From assembly GCA_934504345.1 (NCBI GenBank), contig CAKSVR010000028.1, positions 1 to 30,850 of the forward strand: a stretch of 30,850 nucleotides of DNA, read 5' to 3'. A program made the translations under genes and the position numbers. Shown here one piece after another: positions 24,006 through 30,850 of this stretch. The DNA is from an uncultured Agathobaculum sp. (GTDB taxonomy: Bacteria; Bacillota; Clostridia; Oscillospirales; Butyricicoccaceae). The notes beneath the pieces are model-generated. The model ran no database searches and was not told the DNA's origin. It was given only the letters and a program-made list of their open reading frames with translations. Position 1 is the stretch's first letter; each line of letters begins with the position of its first letter.

Positions 24006-24962
24006 ATGGGATTTTTTGATAAGATCAAGCAGGGCTTTAAAAAGACCTCGGATGCGGTGAGCCATTCGCTGGACAGCGTGTTCGCGGCATTCGTCAAGGT
24101 AGATGACGACCTGCTGGAAGAACTGGAAGAAGCACTCATCCTGTCGGATGTCGGCGCAGCGACTGCCGCAAAGATCGTTGCCGAGGTCGAGAAGCGCGCC
24201 AAGCTGCGTAAGACCACCACGGCGAACGAGCTGCGCGACCTGCTCCGCGAGGTACTGACCGACAATATGCTGGACAACCAGCCGCTCGATACCTCGGGCA
24301 AGCCGGCGGTCATCCTTGTTATCGGCGTGAACGGCGTTGGCAAGACGACCTCGATCGGCAAGCTGGCGGCGCGGTATGTCAGCGAGGGCAAAAAGGTGAT
24401 GCTGTCGGCGGCGGATACGTTCCGCGCAGCGGCGGCGGACCAGCTCGAAATCTGGGCCAAGCGGGCCGGTGCGGACATCGTCCGTCACGGCGAGGGCGCG
24501 GACCCGGCGGCAGTGGTATTCGACTCCATCTCGGCGGCCAAGGCGCGCGGCAGCGACATCATCATCGTGGATACGGCGGGCCGTCTGCACAATAAGGCCA
24601 ACCTGATGAACGAGCTGGCGAAAATCGACCGTGTCATCTCCCGCGAGCTGCCGGATGCTTCGCGCGAAACGCTGCTCGTGCTGGATGCCACCACGGGTCA
24701 GAACGCCGTGCATCAGGCCGAGGAGTTCAACAAGGCGGCCGAGCTGACCGGCATCATCCTCACCAAGCTGGACGGCACGGCAAAGGGCGGCATCGTCATC
24801 GCCATTTCGGCCGGACTGGGCGTGCCGGTCAAGCTGGTCGGCGTTGGCGAGGGCATCGACGACCTGATCGATTTCGACCGTGCGGCATTTTTGGAGGCCA
24901 TCCTGCCGCCGGTGCATGAGGACACGGAAAACAGCGAGGAGGATGAAAATGCAGCGACCTGA
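24006..24962 (+). CDS. ftsY: Signal recognition particle receptor FtsY
   Basis: The 318-aa GTPase docks ribosome-SRP complexes at the membrane for co-translational insertion. An N domain of four helices (about 20-85) precedes the G domain with G1 G-V-N-G-V-G-K-T-T (from residue 107), A-A-D-T-F-R-A-A-A, I-I-V-D-T-A-G-R, and T-K-L-D-G-T-A-K-G-G. The short amphipathic start M-G-F-F-D-K-I-K-Q-G-F fits the membrane-binding helix of compact FtsY proteins without the long acidic A domain. AAAAGGAG precedes the ATG. Neither ffh nor ylxM is next to it. The end overlaps rph by 14 nt. Confidence 0.97.
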   Translation: MGFFDKIKQGFKKTSDAVSHSLDSVFAAFVKVDDDLLEELEEALILSDVGAATAAKIVAEVEKRAKLRKTTTANELRDLLREVLTDNMLDNQPLDTSGKPAVILVIGVNGVGKTTSIGKLAARYVSEGKKVMLSAADTFRAAAADQLEIWAKRAGADIVRHGEGADPAAVVFDSISAAKARGSDIIIVDTAGRLHNKANLMNELAKIDRVISRELPDASRETLLVLDATTGQNAVHQAEEFNKAAELTGIILTKLDGTAKGGIVIAISAGLGVPVKLVGVGEGIDDLIDFDRAAFLEAILPPVHEDTENSEEDENAAT

Positions 24963-25674
24963 CGGAAGAACCAAGGGCGCGATGCGCCCGATGAAGATCA
25001 CCACCAACTATACGATGTACGCGGAGGGCTCGGTGCTGGTCGAGATGGGCAACACCAAGGTCATCTGCACCGCCTCTGTCGAGGAAAAGGTCCCGCCGTT
25101 CCTCGAGGGCAAGGGCCTCGGCTGGGTGACGGCGGAGTACGCCATGCTCCCGCGTGCGACAAATACCCGCAAAAAGCGCGATATCAAGTCGCTCAAGCTG
25201 GACGGCCGCTCGAGTGAGATCCAGCGCCTGATCGGCCGTGCGCTGCGTGCGGTCGTGGATCGTGAAGCGCTCGGTGAACGCCAGATCACCATTGACTGCG
25301 ATGTCATTCAGGCGGACGGCGGCACGCGCTGTGCCTCCATCACGGGCGGATTCGTTGCCTTGTGGCTGGCGTGCAAAAAGCTGCTGGCCGAGGGTGTCAT
25401 CGAGAAAATGCCGCTCACCGCACAGGTCGCGGCGGTTTCGGTCGGCATTTTTGAGGACGAAGCCGTGCTCGACCTCAACTACGCCGAGGACAGCCATGCC
25501 ATTGTGGACTGCAACGTGGTTATGACGAGCAAGGGCGAGTTCATCGAGGTGCAGGGCACGGGCGAGGGCCGTCCGTTCACGGATACCGAGCTGCGGAAGC
25601 TGCTCGGCCTCGGCAAGCGCGGTTGCCTTACACTGTGCCGCAAGCAGGCCAAGGTGATGGGAGAGAGCCTGTGA
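24949..25674 (+). CDS. rph: Ribonuclease PH
   Basis: The 241-aa phosphorolytic 3'-5' exoribonuclease trims tRNA 3' ends and forms a hexameric ring. The diagnostic start R-P-D-G-R, the N-Y-T-x-Y-A-E-G-S and C-T-A-S-V-E-E blocks, G-W-V-T-A-E-Y-x-M-L-P-R, and D-C-D-V-I-Q-A-D-G-G-T-R are all present. The start at 24949 is chosen because GAGGAGG ends 6 nt before it; another in-frame ATG at 24943 abuts that site directly. The stop shares one base with the rdgB start. Confidence 0.95.
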   Translation: MQRPDGRTKGAMRPMKITTNYTMYAEGSVLVEMGNTKVICTASVEEKVPPFLEGKGLGWVTAEYAMLPRATNTRKKRDIKSLKLDGRSSEIQRLIGRALRAVVDREALGERQITIDCDVIQADGGTRCASITGGFVALWLACKKLLAEGVIEKMPLTAQVAAVSVGIFEDEAVLDLNYAEDSHAIVDCNVVMTSKGEFIEVQGTGEGRPFTDTELRKLLGLGKRGCLTLCRKQAKVMGESL

Positions 25675-26246
25675 TGAAATTCGTTCTGGCATCGCATAAT
25701 AAGAAAAAGTTGGCAGAGCTGTCCGCTATCGTGAGCAGCCTCGGCATCGAGATCATCCCGCTGCCGGAGGGGGCGCCCGAGCCCGAGGAAAACGGCAAAA
25801 CGTTCGAGGAGAACGCACGCATCAAGGCGAAGTCCGCCGCAGAGTTCACCGGCCTGCCCGCTCTCGCGGATGACAGCGGCCTGTGCGTGGACGCGCTGGA
25901 CGGCGCTCCGGGCATCTACTCGGCGCGCTACTGCGAGGGAACGGACGAGGATCGCAACGCCTTTCTGCTGAAAAATATGCAGGATAAGGAAAACCGCACC
26001 TGCCGGTTCGTGTGCGCCATTGCGTGCGTGCTGGCGGACGGCGAAACGCTCACCGTGCGCGGTGAATGCGAGGGCACACTGCTCCGCGAGAACCACGGTG
26101 CAGGCGGCTTCGGCTACGACCCGCTGTTCTACGTTGAGAAATACGGCTGTACGTTCGGTGAACTGCCCGCAGAGGTTAAAAATACCATCTCGCACCGGGC
26201 AAACGCATTGAATAAGTTGAAAGATGCCTTGAAGGATAAGGTATAA
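25674..26246 (+). CDS. rdgB: RdgB/HAM1 family non-canonical purine NTP pyrophosphatase
   Basis: The 190-aa enzyme hydrolyses dITP, XTP and ITP to monophosphates and so keeps deaminated purines out of DNA and RNA. Motifs: A-S-H-N-K-K-K at the start, F-x-E-N-A-x-I-K-A, A-D-D-S-G-L-C-V-D-A-L, P-G-I-Y-S-A-R-Y, G-F-G-Y-D-P-L-F, and the closing S-H-R-A-N-A-L. The ATG overlaps the rph TGA by one base; GGGAGAG lies upstream. The rph-rdgB pairing is common in Firmicutes. Confidence 0.95.
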   Translation: MKFVLASHNKKKLAELSAIVSSLGIEIIPLPEGAPEPEENGKTFEENARIKAKSAAEFTGLPALADDSGLCVDALDGAPGIYSARYCEGTDEDRNAFLLKNMQDKENRTCRFVCAIACVLADGETLTVRGECEGTLLRENHGAGGFGYDPLFYVEKYGCTFGELPAEVKNTISHRANALNKLKDALKDKV

Positions 26247-26254
26247 ACGTAGCT

Positions 26255-26335
26255 GTAGGGCGGGGTGCCCTCACCCCGCCGTGTAAACCATCAGCATACG
26301 GCTACAATCGGCGGGCTGAGGGCAGCCCGCCCTAC
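26255..26335. repeat. Nested palindromic intergenic repeat (GGCGGG type)
   Basis: Two perfect palindromes face each other: GGCGGGGTG/CACCCCGCC (26259-26280) and GGCGGGCTG/CAGCCCGCC (26310-26331), each with a 4-nt loop. Between them lies a GCCGT/ACGGC hairpin, and the whole unit is closed by GTAGGGCGGG (26255-26264) against CCCGCCCTAC (26326-26335). It follows the rdgB stop by 8 nt and could slow or end transcription; it resembles dispersed REP/BIME-like elements. Confidence 0.75.
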
Positions 26336-26371
26336 GGAGAAAATATAACGAAATTACAGGAGTTTACATTT

Positions 26372-26671
26372 ATGCTTAACACAAAACAACGCGCACAGCT
26401 TCGTGCGCTGGCAAATCCGCTGGCAGTAACGCTCATCATCGGCAAGGAGGGCGTGACAGAGGCGGTCGAGCGGGAGCTCGATGCACTGCTCGAATCCCAT
26501 GAGCTGGTAAAGGGCAAGGTGCTCGAGAGCGCGATGCTCACGCCGCGCACGGTATCTGAGGCGCTGTGTGAGGCCACCGGCGCGGATGCTGTACAGTGCA
26601 TCGGCTCCAAGTTCGTGCTGTACCGCCAGTCCAGCGATGAGGACAAGCGCAAGATCGTTCTGGTGAAATGA
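26372..26671 (+). CDS. yhbY: YhbY-family CRM-domain RNA-binding protein
   Basis: The 99-aa single CRM-domain protein associates with pre-50S ribosomal particles in homologues. L-R-A-L-A-N-P-L at the start, the I-G-K-E-G-V-T loop (corresponding to the G-K-x-G RNA-binding loop, here with Glu), L-x-x-x-E-L-V-K-G-K-V-L and the final Q-C-I-G-S-K-F-V-L-Y-R fit the family. AGGAG sits about 10 nt upstream. It overlaps nadD by 4 nt (ATGA). Confidence 0.92.
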   Translation: MLNTKQRAQLRALANPLAVTLIIGKEGVTEAVERELDALLESHELVKGKVLESAMLTPRTVSEALCEATGADAVQCIGSKFVLYRQSSDEDKRKIVLVK

Positions 26672-27261
26672 GGACGGGGATTCTCGGCGGCACGTTCAAT
26701 CCGCCGCATCTGGGACATCTGCACGCGGCTGAGCTCGCGCACGGTGCGCTGGGACTGGACAGGGTGCTGTTCATCCCGACCAACATTCCGCCGCACAAGG
26801 CTTTGCCGGAGAACACCGCTTCGGCTGCCGACCGGTGCGAAATGGTGCGCCTGCTGACCGAGCAGACACCATGGGCGCAGCTCGACACCATCGAGATCGA
26901 CCGCGGCGGCGCAAGCTACACGGTGGACACGCTCCGTGCGCTGCACGCACGCGGCGAAACCGACCTGCACCTGATCGTCGGCACGGATATGCTGCTCTCA
27001 TTCGATAAGATCTGGCGTGCGCCGGACGAGATCGCGCGGCTGGCTGCACTGGCCGTCTGTGCCCGCGAAAACGAGGACTGGGATGCACTGCGCGAAAAGG
27101 CGGCGGCGCTCAAGCAGTCGCTCGGCGCGAATATCGAGCTCGTGCAGGGCGACAGCCTGACCATTTCCTCGACCGAGCTGCGGCAGGGTGGCGCGCTGCG
27201 GCGCTATACGCCTCCATGTGTCGCGGATTATATCGAGCGCAGACATCTGTATGGGTATTAA
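26668..27261 (+). CDS. nadD: Nicotinate-nucleotide adenylyltransferase
   Basis: The 197-aa enzyme adenylates nicotinate mononucleotide to deamido-NAD in NAD synthesis. The nucleotidyltransferase motifs are clear: G-G-T-F-N-P-P-H-L-G-H-L at the start and I-S-S-T-E-L-R at the end, with P-x-x-I-P-P-H-K and V-G-T-D-M-L between. The start overlaps the yhbY stop, so the two are coupled. After its stop comes the second hairpin array. The order yhbY-nadD-yqeK-rsfS is conserved in Firmicutes. Confidence 0.96.
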   Translation: MRTGILGGTFNPPHLGHLHAAELAHGALGLDRVLFIPTNIPPHKALPENTASAADRCEMVRLLTEQTPWAQLDTIEIDRGGASYTVDTLRALHARGETDLHLIVGTDMLLSFDKIWRAPDEIARLAALAVCARENEDWDALREKAAALKQSLGANIELVQGDSLTISSTELRQGGALRRYTPPCVADYIERRHLYGY

Positions 27262-27328
27262 ACCAGCGTTATACAGGCCTAATAGATAGTTTGTCAAAAA
27301 GTCGATATTCCTGCGGATTCAGTCCATT

Positions 27329-27537
27329 CGCGCGGCAGCGCGCATGAAATAGGATTGCAAAGCAATCCATAAAAAACGGGAGCGTGTATCGGCGCAGCAC
27401 GGCCAAGAAGCCGTGCAAGGATAGCGCAGTTTTTTATACCCTGAGAGGGAGAAAGTTTCCAACTGGGAACTTTCGGACGACTTTGGAACGGCCCACGGTC
27501 CGTTCCTCCTTGTCGGCGAAACTGTAGTTTCGCGACA
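27329..27537 (+). repeat. Hairpin-array element, copy 2 (upstream of yqeK)
   Basis: The 306-nt gap between nadD and yqeK holds hairpins in the same order as copy 1: CGCGC/GCGCG (27329-27342), GGATTGC/GCAATCC (27352-27368), ATAAAAAAC/GTTTTTTAT (27369-27437), GAAAGTTTCC/GGGAACTTTC (27451-27474), GGAACGG/CCGTTCC (27485-27506) and an 11-bp stem with one bulge (27511-27537). The third hairpin has an extra inner stem, GCACGGC/GCCGTGC (27397-27416), that copy 1 lacks. The 22-nt core at 27369-27390 has two mismatches to copy 1. The rest of the gap (27262-27328) shows no convincing promoter or gene. Confidence 0.8.
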
Positions 27538-27567
27538 GGAAAAATGATAGAAAGGCGGGTAAAAGTT

Positions 27568-28149
27568 ATGTTATGTAATGAAGAAATGCGTAAAAGTATC
27601 CTGTCAAGGCTTCAGGGCTACCGCTACGAGCACTCGCTCGGCGTGGAGCGCGCGGCGATCATGCTGGCCGAAAAATACGGCGAGGACCCCGAAAAAGCGG
27701 GCACTGCGGGCATCCTGCATGACATAACAAAATATCTTTCTCCGCAAGAACAGTTGAATTTATGCGAGAAATACGGTATAATACCGTGTACCGTCGAAAA
27801 AAGCGAGCCGAAAATGCTGCACGGAAAGACAGCGGCGGCCATCGCACGGGCAGAATACCATATGCCCGAGGACATCTGTGAGGCTATCGCCTGCCACACC
27901 ACCGGCAGGAATCACATGACTTTGCTGGACAAGATCCTGTATTTGGCGGATTACATCGAAGAAACACGCGATTTTCCCGGCGTGGACAAGGCGCGCGAGC
28001 TGGCGCAGATCAGCATTGACAGCGCTCTGCTGTACTGCTACGACCAGACGCTGACCGAACTGGTCGCGCGCGGAAAACTCATCCACAGTGATACCATTGC
28101 CGCCTATAATGACATGATCCGGCAGGGTGTCACATGGAGAGATAAGTAA
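27568..28149 (+). CDS. yqeK: HD-domain hydrolase YqeK (Ap4A hydrolase family)
   Basis: The 193-aa metal-dependent HD protein belongs to the YqeK family, whose studied members split diadenosine tetraphosphate symmetrically into two ADP. Visible metal ligands: Y-R-Y-E-H-S-L-G-V near the start, A-G-I-L-H-D-I-T-K, H-G-K-T-A-A, C-H-T-T-G and Y-L-A-D-Y-I-E. The start at 27568 is preferred because AAAGGCGGG lies 8 nt before it; the ATG at 27544 would add eight residues with a poorly placed AGGA. The LCP gene follows 16 nt downstream. Confidence 0.9.
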   Translation: MLCNEEMRKSILSRLQGYRYEHSLGVERAAIMLAEKYGEDPEKAGTAGILHDITKYLSPQEQLNLCEKYGIIPCTVEKSEPKMLHGKTAAAIARAEYHMPEDICEAIACHTTGRNHMTLLDKILYLADYIEETRDFPGVDKARELAQISIDSALLYCYDQTLTELVARGKLIHSDTIAAYNDMIRQGVTWRDK

Positions 28150-28165
28150 TGGAGGCAGAGATCGT

Positions 28166-29710
28166 TTGAAACTATTCGGAGGAAACGGCGGCCATTCCGG
28201 CCGTACCGGCAAGGACAAGCAGGCAGAAGCTCCATCCAGCGCCCGGCAGACCGCACCCAGACCGGAGGGTGCATACCAGCCGATGACGGCGCCAAAACCA
28301 TCCGGTAAAAAGGGCGGAAAGCCGAAAAAAGTGAAAAAACAGCTCACACCCGGTCAGAAGAAAAAGCGCATCGCCATCATTGCGGCAGTCGTGCTGGTGC
28401 TGATCGCGTGTACGGCGGCAGCGGCATGGATTTTCGTGCGCCCGCCGCAGGCCAACGACCCTACCATCAAGGATGCGGAGAACGGCGACCAGATCGATGT
28501 GAGCGGTCTGCTCAACTCGGGCACGCGCATCGACGATGTGTTCACGTTCGTCATCGGCGCGGTCGATGAGGACGAAACACGAACGGATGCGCTGATGGTC
28601 GCGACGATGGACACCAAGGAAAAGACCATCAACGTGATGAACATCCCGCGCGATACCATGTGCAACAACACCGCGACCGGCGCGAGCAAGAAGATCAATG
28701 CAGCCTACGGCATGGACACCGGCGGCAAGGGCGGCAACATCAAGCAGACGAAAAAAGAGATCGAGCGCTTGATGGGCTTTCAGCCGGATAAGTACGTTAT
28801 CGTAAACTTTGACGGCATCGCGGCCATCGTCGATGCGATCGGCGGCGTGGACTACGAGGTGCCGTTCCGGATGCAGTACGACGATCCCTCGCAGAACCTG
28901 CACATCGATCTTCAGGCCGGTATGCAGCACCTGAATGGTCAGCAGACCGTCGGCTTCCTGCGCTGGCGTCACAACAACGACTATTCCATGCAGTATACCA
29001 ACGGTGATGAGGGCCGTGTGGAGAATCAGCAGAAATTCCTCAAGACACTGGCCGGACAGGTGTTCCAGCTCAAGAACGCGACCAAGATCCGCTCTATCGC
29101 GGAGGCCGTGTTCAAGAACGTAAAGACCGACCTGACCGCCGGCGAGCTCATCTGGATGGGTATGCAGGCGCTCCAGATCAACAACAACAGCATCCAGTTC
29201 TTTACGCTGCCGGGTTACGGCAAAATGAGCACGGCGGGCACCTCCACCCAGTATTCGTTCTTCTTCCCGTACTATGAGCAGACACTCGAGCTGGTGAACA
29301 AGTATTTCAATCCCTATGAGGAGGACATCACCAAGCTGGATATGGTCGGCGGACCGGACACCACCACATATTCGGGCGGCTATGTAAGCTCGGGTGAGGA
29401 GGATAATGTCTGGGGCGACACCTCGGGCTCGTACAATTACGAGGACGATTACTACTATGAGGAACCGGATAACAGCTACGATGAGCCGAGCTATGACAAC
29501 GGCGGCAGCTCGGGCGGCGATTATTCGGATAACGACAACGGCTATTCCGGCGGCGAGAGCGGCGGGGACTACTCCGGCGGCGAGAGCGGCGGGGATTATT
29601 CGGGCGGCGATAACGGCGGAGATACCTCCGGCGGTGAGAGCGGCGGCGATTCCTCCGGCGGCGAGAGCGGCGGCGGAGATTCCGGCGAAACTTACGATCC
29701 CGAAGCATAA
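28166..29710 (+). CDS. LytR-CpsA-Psr (LCP) family protein with repetitive acidic tail
   Basis: The 514-aa protein is probably a phosphotransferase that links anionic glycopolymers (teichoic acid- or capsule-type) to peptidoglycan. A cytoplasmic basic N-terminus of about 68 residues, rich in Lys, Gly and Pro, precedes one transmembrane helix (about 69-91). The extracellular LCP domain (about 125-300) has the family's D-A-L-M-V-A-T-M-D, N-I-P-R-D-T, K-I-N-A-A-Y-G, G-G-V-D-Y-E-V-P and G-F-L-R-W-R-H-N motifs with their conserved Arg and Asp. After about residue 395 the protein turns Gly/Ser/Asp/Glu/Tyr-rich and ends in five 9-residue repeats (461-505). The TTG start is chosen because GGAGG lies 10 nt upstream. 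A location between yqeK and rsfS is common in Clostridia. Confidence 0.92.
   Translation: MKLFGGNGGHSGRTGKDKQAEAPSSARQTAPRPEGAYQPMTAPKPSGKKGGKPKKVKKQLTPGQKKKRIAIIAAVVLVLIACTAAAAWIFVRPPQANDPTIKDAENGDQIDVSGLLNSGTRIDDVFTFVIGAVDEDETRTDALMVATMDTKEKTINVMNIPRDTMCNNTATGASKKINAAYGMDTGGKGGNIKQTKKEIERLMGFQPDKYVIVNFDGIAAIVDAIGGVDYEVPFRMQYDDPSQNLHIDLQAGMQHLNGQQTVGFLRWRHNNDYSMQYTNGDEGRVENQQKFLKTLAGQVFQLKNATKIRSIAEAVFKNVKTDLTAGELIWMGMQALQINNNSIQFFTLPGYGKMSTAGTSTQYSFFFPYYEQTLELVNKYFNPYEEDITKLDMVGGPDTTTYSGGYVSSGEEDNVWGDTSGSYNYEDDYYYEEPDNSYDEPSYDNGGSSGGDYSDNDNGYSGGESGGDYSGGESGGDYSGGDNGGDTSGGESGGDSSGGESGGGDSGETYDPEA
29546..29680 (+). repeat. Five 27-bp coding repeats in the LCP tail
   Basis: Five in-frame units encode S-G-G-E/D-S/N-G-G-D/G-x (residues 461-505). 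The first two units are almost identical in DNA, while later ones differ at third positions and a few codons. The tail is extracellular, acidic and probably unstructured. Confidence 0.85.
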
Positions 29711-29730
29711 CAACAGAAATACACCAATAC

Positions 29731-29757
29731 CGGCGGGAAATGCAAACTTTTCTGCCG
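29731..29757 (+). other. Hairpin between the LCP gene and rsfS
   Basis: CGGCGGGAAA (29731-29740) pairs over ten positions (two G-U) with TTTTCTGCCG (29748-29757). There is no T run, so an mRNA processing or stability element is more likely than a terminator. Confidence 0.35.
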
Positions 29758-29776
29758 CACAAAAGGAGTTTATACT

Positions 29777-30145
29777 TTGACTGCAAAAGAAACTGTAAAG
29801 GCGATCTGCGAAGCGCTGATCGAGAAAAAAGCACAGGGCATCGAGGTGCTGCACGTTGAGCGCCTGACTGAGCTGACCGAGTATTTCGTCATCTGCTCTG
29901 CCTCCTCCACCACGCAGGTAAAGGCGCTGGCGGATAACGTAGAGTGGCACCTGAAGTACGATCACGACGAGATGCCGCACCACACCGAGGGCTACGAGTC
30001 CGCACAGTGGATGCTGCTGGACTACGGTTGCGCCGTGCTGCACGTTTTCATGCCTGAGGCCCGCAAGTTCTACAATCTGGAGAACCTGTGGAAGGACGGC
30101 ACGCCGGTAACGCTCGAGGAGCTCGGCATCAAAGACGAGAAATGA
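29777..30145 (+). CDS. rsfS: Ribosomal silencing factor RsfS
   Basis: The 122-aa protein binds ribosomal protein L14 on the 50S subunit and blocks subunit joining in poor growth conditions. Family features: K-A-Q-G-I-E-V-L-H-V, Y-F-V-I-C-S-A-S-S-T-T-Q-V-K-A-L-A, G-Y-E-S-A-Q-W-M-L-L-D-Y, and V-L-H-V-F-M-P-E-A-R-K-F-Y-N-L-E-x-L-W. The start is TTG with AAAAGGAG 8-9 nt upstream. It ends just before the heptad-repeat region. Confidence 0.95.
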   Translation: MTAKETVKAICEALIEKKAQGIEVLHVERLTELTEYFVICSASSTTQVKALADNVEWHLKYDHDEMPHHTEGYESAQWMLLDYGCAVLHVFMPEARKFYNLENLWKDGTPVTLEELGIKDEK

Positions 30146-30146
30146 G

Positions 30147-30287
30147 TTAGGAGTTAGGAGTTAGGAGTTAGGAGTGAATAGTTGATTTTAGCGGGAGAAT
30201 TTCCTGAATCGACTGCTCACTCCTAACACGCGCGTATCTGTGAAAGACATGAGCGATTTCCTACCTCCTACCTCCTCACTCCTAACT
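30147..30287. repeat. Inverted arrays of a TTAGGAG-type heptad before leuS
   Basis: Four exact tandem TTAGGAG units (30147-30174) start right after the rsfS stop. At 30260-30287 four heptads of the complementary type follow (CCTACCT twice, CCTCACT, CCTAACT), with an extra ACTCCTAAC at about 30219-30227. Between them AGTTGATT and AATCGACT pair. The whole gap can fold on itself. No T-box leader or clear promoter for leuS is visible in it. Confidence 0.75.
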
Positions 30288-30312
30288 ATTATTATGTATG
30301 GGGGCAATTCCG

Positions 30313-30850
30313 TTGAAGTACGATCATAAACAAGTAGAAAAGAAATGGCAGGACATCTGGGACGAGAAGCAGTGCTTCTGCGCCGAGAATGATTCGGACA
30401 AGGAGAAGTTCTACGCGCTCGTAGAGTTCCCGTATCCGTCCGGTCAGGGCCTGCACGTTGGCCATCCGCGCTCCTACACCGCGCTCGACATCGTTGCGCG
30501 CAAAAAGCGCATGCAGGGCTACAACGTGCTGTATCCGATGGGCTGGGATGCGTTCGGCCTGCCGACCGAGAACTTTGCCATCAAGAACCACGTTCATCCG
30601 GCAGAGGTGACCAAGAAGAACATCGCCCGCTTCAAGAGCCAGCTCAAGAGCCTCGGTCTGTCGTTCGACTGGTCGCGTGAGATCAACACCACCGACCCGA
30701 ACTACTACAAGTGGACCCAGTGGATCTTCCTGCAGATGTTCAAGAAGGGCCTTGCCTACAAAAAGGAAATGAACGTAAACTGGTGCACCTCCTGCAAGTG
30801 CGTTCTGGCGAACGAAGAGGTCGTCAACGGCGTATGCGAGCGCTGCGGCA
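30313..30850 (+). CDS. leuS: Leucyl-tRNA synthetase, N-terminal part (runs off the window)
   Basis: The first 179 residues of a class I aminoacyl-tRNA synthetase that charges tRNA-Leu. The start K-Y-D-H-K-Q-V-E-K-K-W-Q, the P-Y-P-S-G-x-G-L-H-V-G-H ATP-binding motif (HIGH form), the Y-P-M-G-W-D-A-F-G-L-P-T-E-N block and the W-C-T-S-C zinc site near the window end identify it. The TTG is preferred because GGGGG lies 8 nt upstream; an in-frame ATG at 30298 would add five residues but has no ribosome-binding site. The 3' end lies beyond base 30850. Confidence 0.95.
   Translation, partial: MKYDHKQVEKKWQDIWDEKQCFCAENDSDKEKFYALVEFPYPSGQGLHVGHPRSYTALDIVARKKRMQGYNVLYPMGWDAFGLPTENFAIKNHVHPAEVTKKNIARFKSQLKSLGLSFDWSREINTTDPNYYKWTQWIFLQMFKKGLAYKKEMNVNWCTSCKCVLANEEVVNGVCERCG

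Noticed and set aside
26255..26335. CRISPR array
   Set aside because: Only two palindromic units, with no regular spacers or repeated direct units.
30147..30174. Chi-like or DnaA-box cluster (replication origin)
   Set aside because: The TTAGGAG unit does not match the DnaA box, and no dnaA, dnaN or AT-rich unwinding region is nearby.

Overview
The window looks like chromosomal DNA from a GC-rich member of the Clostridia, probably of the Oscillospirales / Ruminococcaceae type. This is an inference. It rests on the Firmicutes gene orders (dprA-topA-trmFO, plsX-rnc-smc-ftsY, yhbY-nadD-yqeK-LCP-rsfS), the AGGAGG-type ribosome-binding sites, the lipobox lipoproteins, the frequent TTG starts and the GC-rich third codon positions. 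Except for the first few bases, every gene lies on the + strand. No phage, insertion sequence, CRISPR array or tRNA was seen.

Bases 1-9633 are the accessory part. The first bases hold the 5' edge of a divergent gene with a good minus-strand promoter. Two paralogous sensory modules follow. Each is a solute-binding lipoprotein gene directly followed by a hybrid histidine kinase with two receiver domains, and neither module has a permease. Module 1 (653-5464) pairs a family-1 type binding protein with a PAS-containing kinase; the lipoprotein appears to carry a 5'-nucleotidase C-terminal domain at its end. Module 2 (6261-9633) pairs a family-3 binding protein with a PAS-less kinase. A small lipoprotein of unknown function lies between them. 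Both modules have a sigma-A-type promoter and a GC-rich hairpin that begins exactly 12 nt after the -10 hexamer.

Bases 9634-10162 have no protein gene but contain a promoter, a well-folded candidate non-coding RNA of about 260 nt ending in a terminator, two further promoters and a leader hairpin. Next come the potassium-uptake pair ktrB-ktrA, a SPOUT RNA methyltransferase and dprA.

Bases 14238-30850 are mostly conserved housekeeping: DNA topology and tRNA modification (topA, trmFO), phospholipid synthesis (plsX), RNA processing (rnc, rph), chromosome segregation (smc), protein targeting (ftsY), nucleotide-pool cleaning (rdgB), ribosome assembly and silencing (yhbY, rsfS), NAD synthesis (nadD), an HD hydrolase (yqeK), wall-polymer attachment (an LCP protein) and the start of leuS.

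The most unusual non-coding signal is a pair of related hairpin arrays of about 180-210 nt, just upstream of topA and of yqeK. Each has six consecutive hairpins in the same order and shares a nearly identical 22-nt core (2 mismatches), while most stem sequences differ but keep their pairing. Two other palindromic repeat types lie after rdgB and before leuS.
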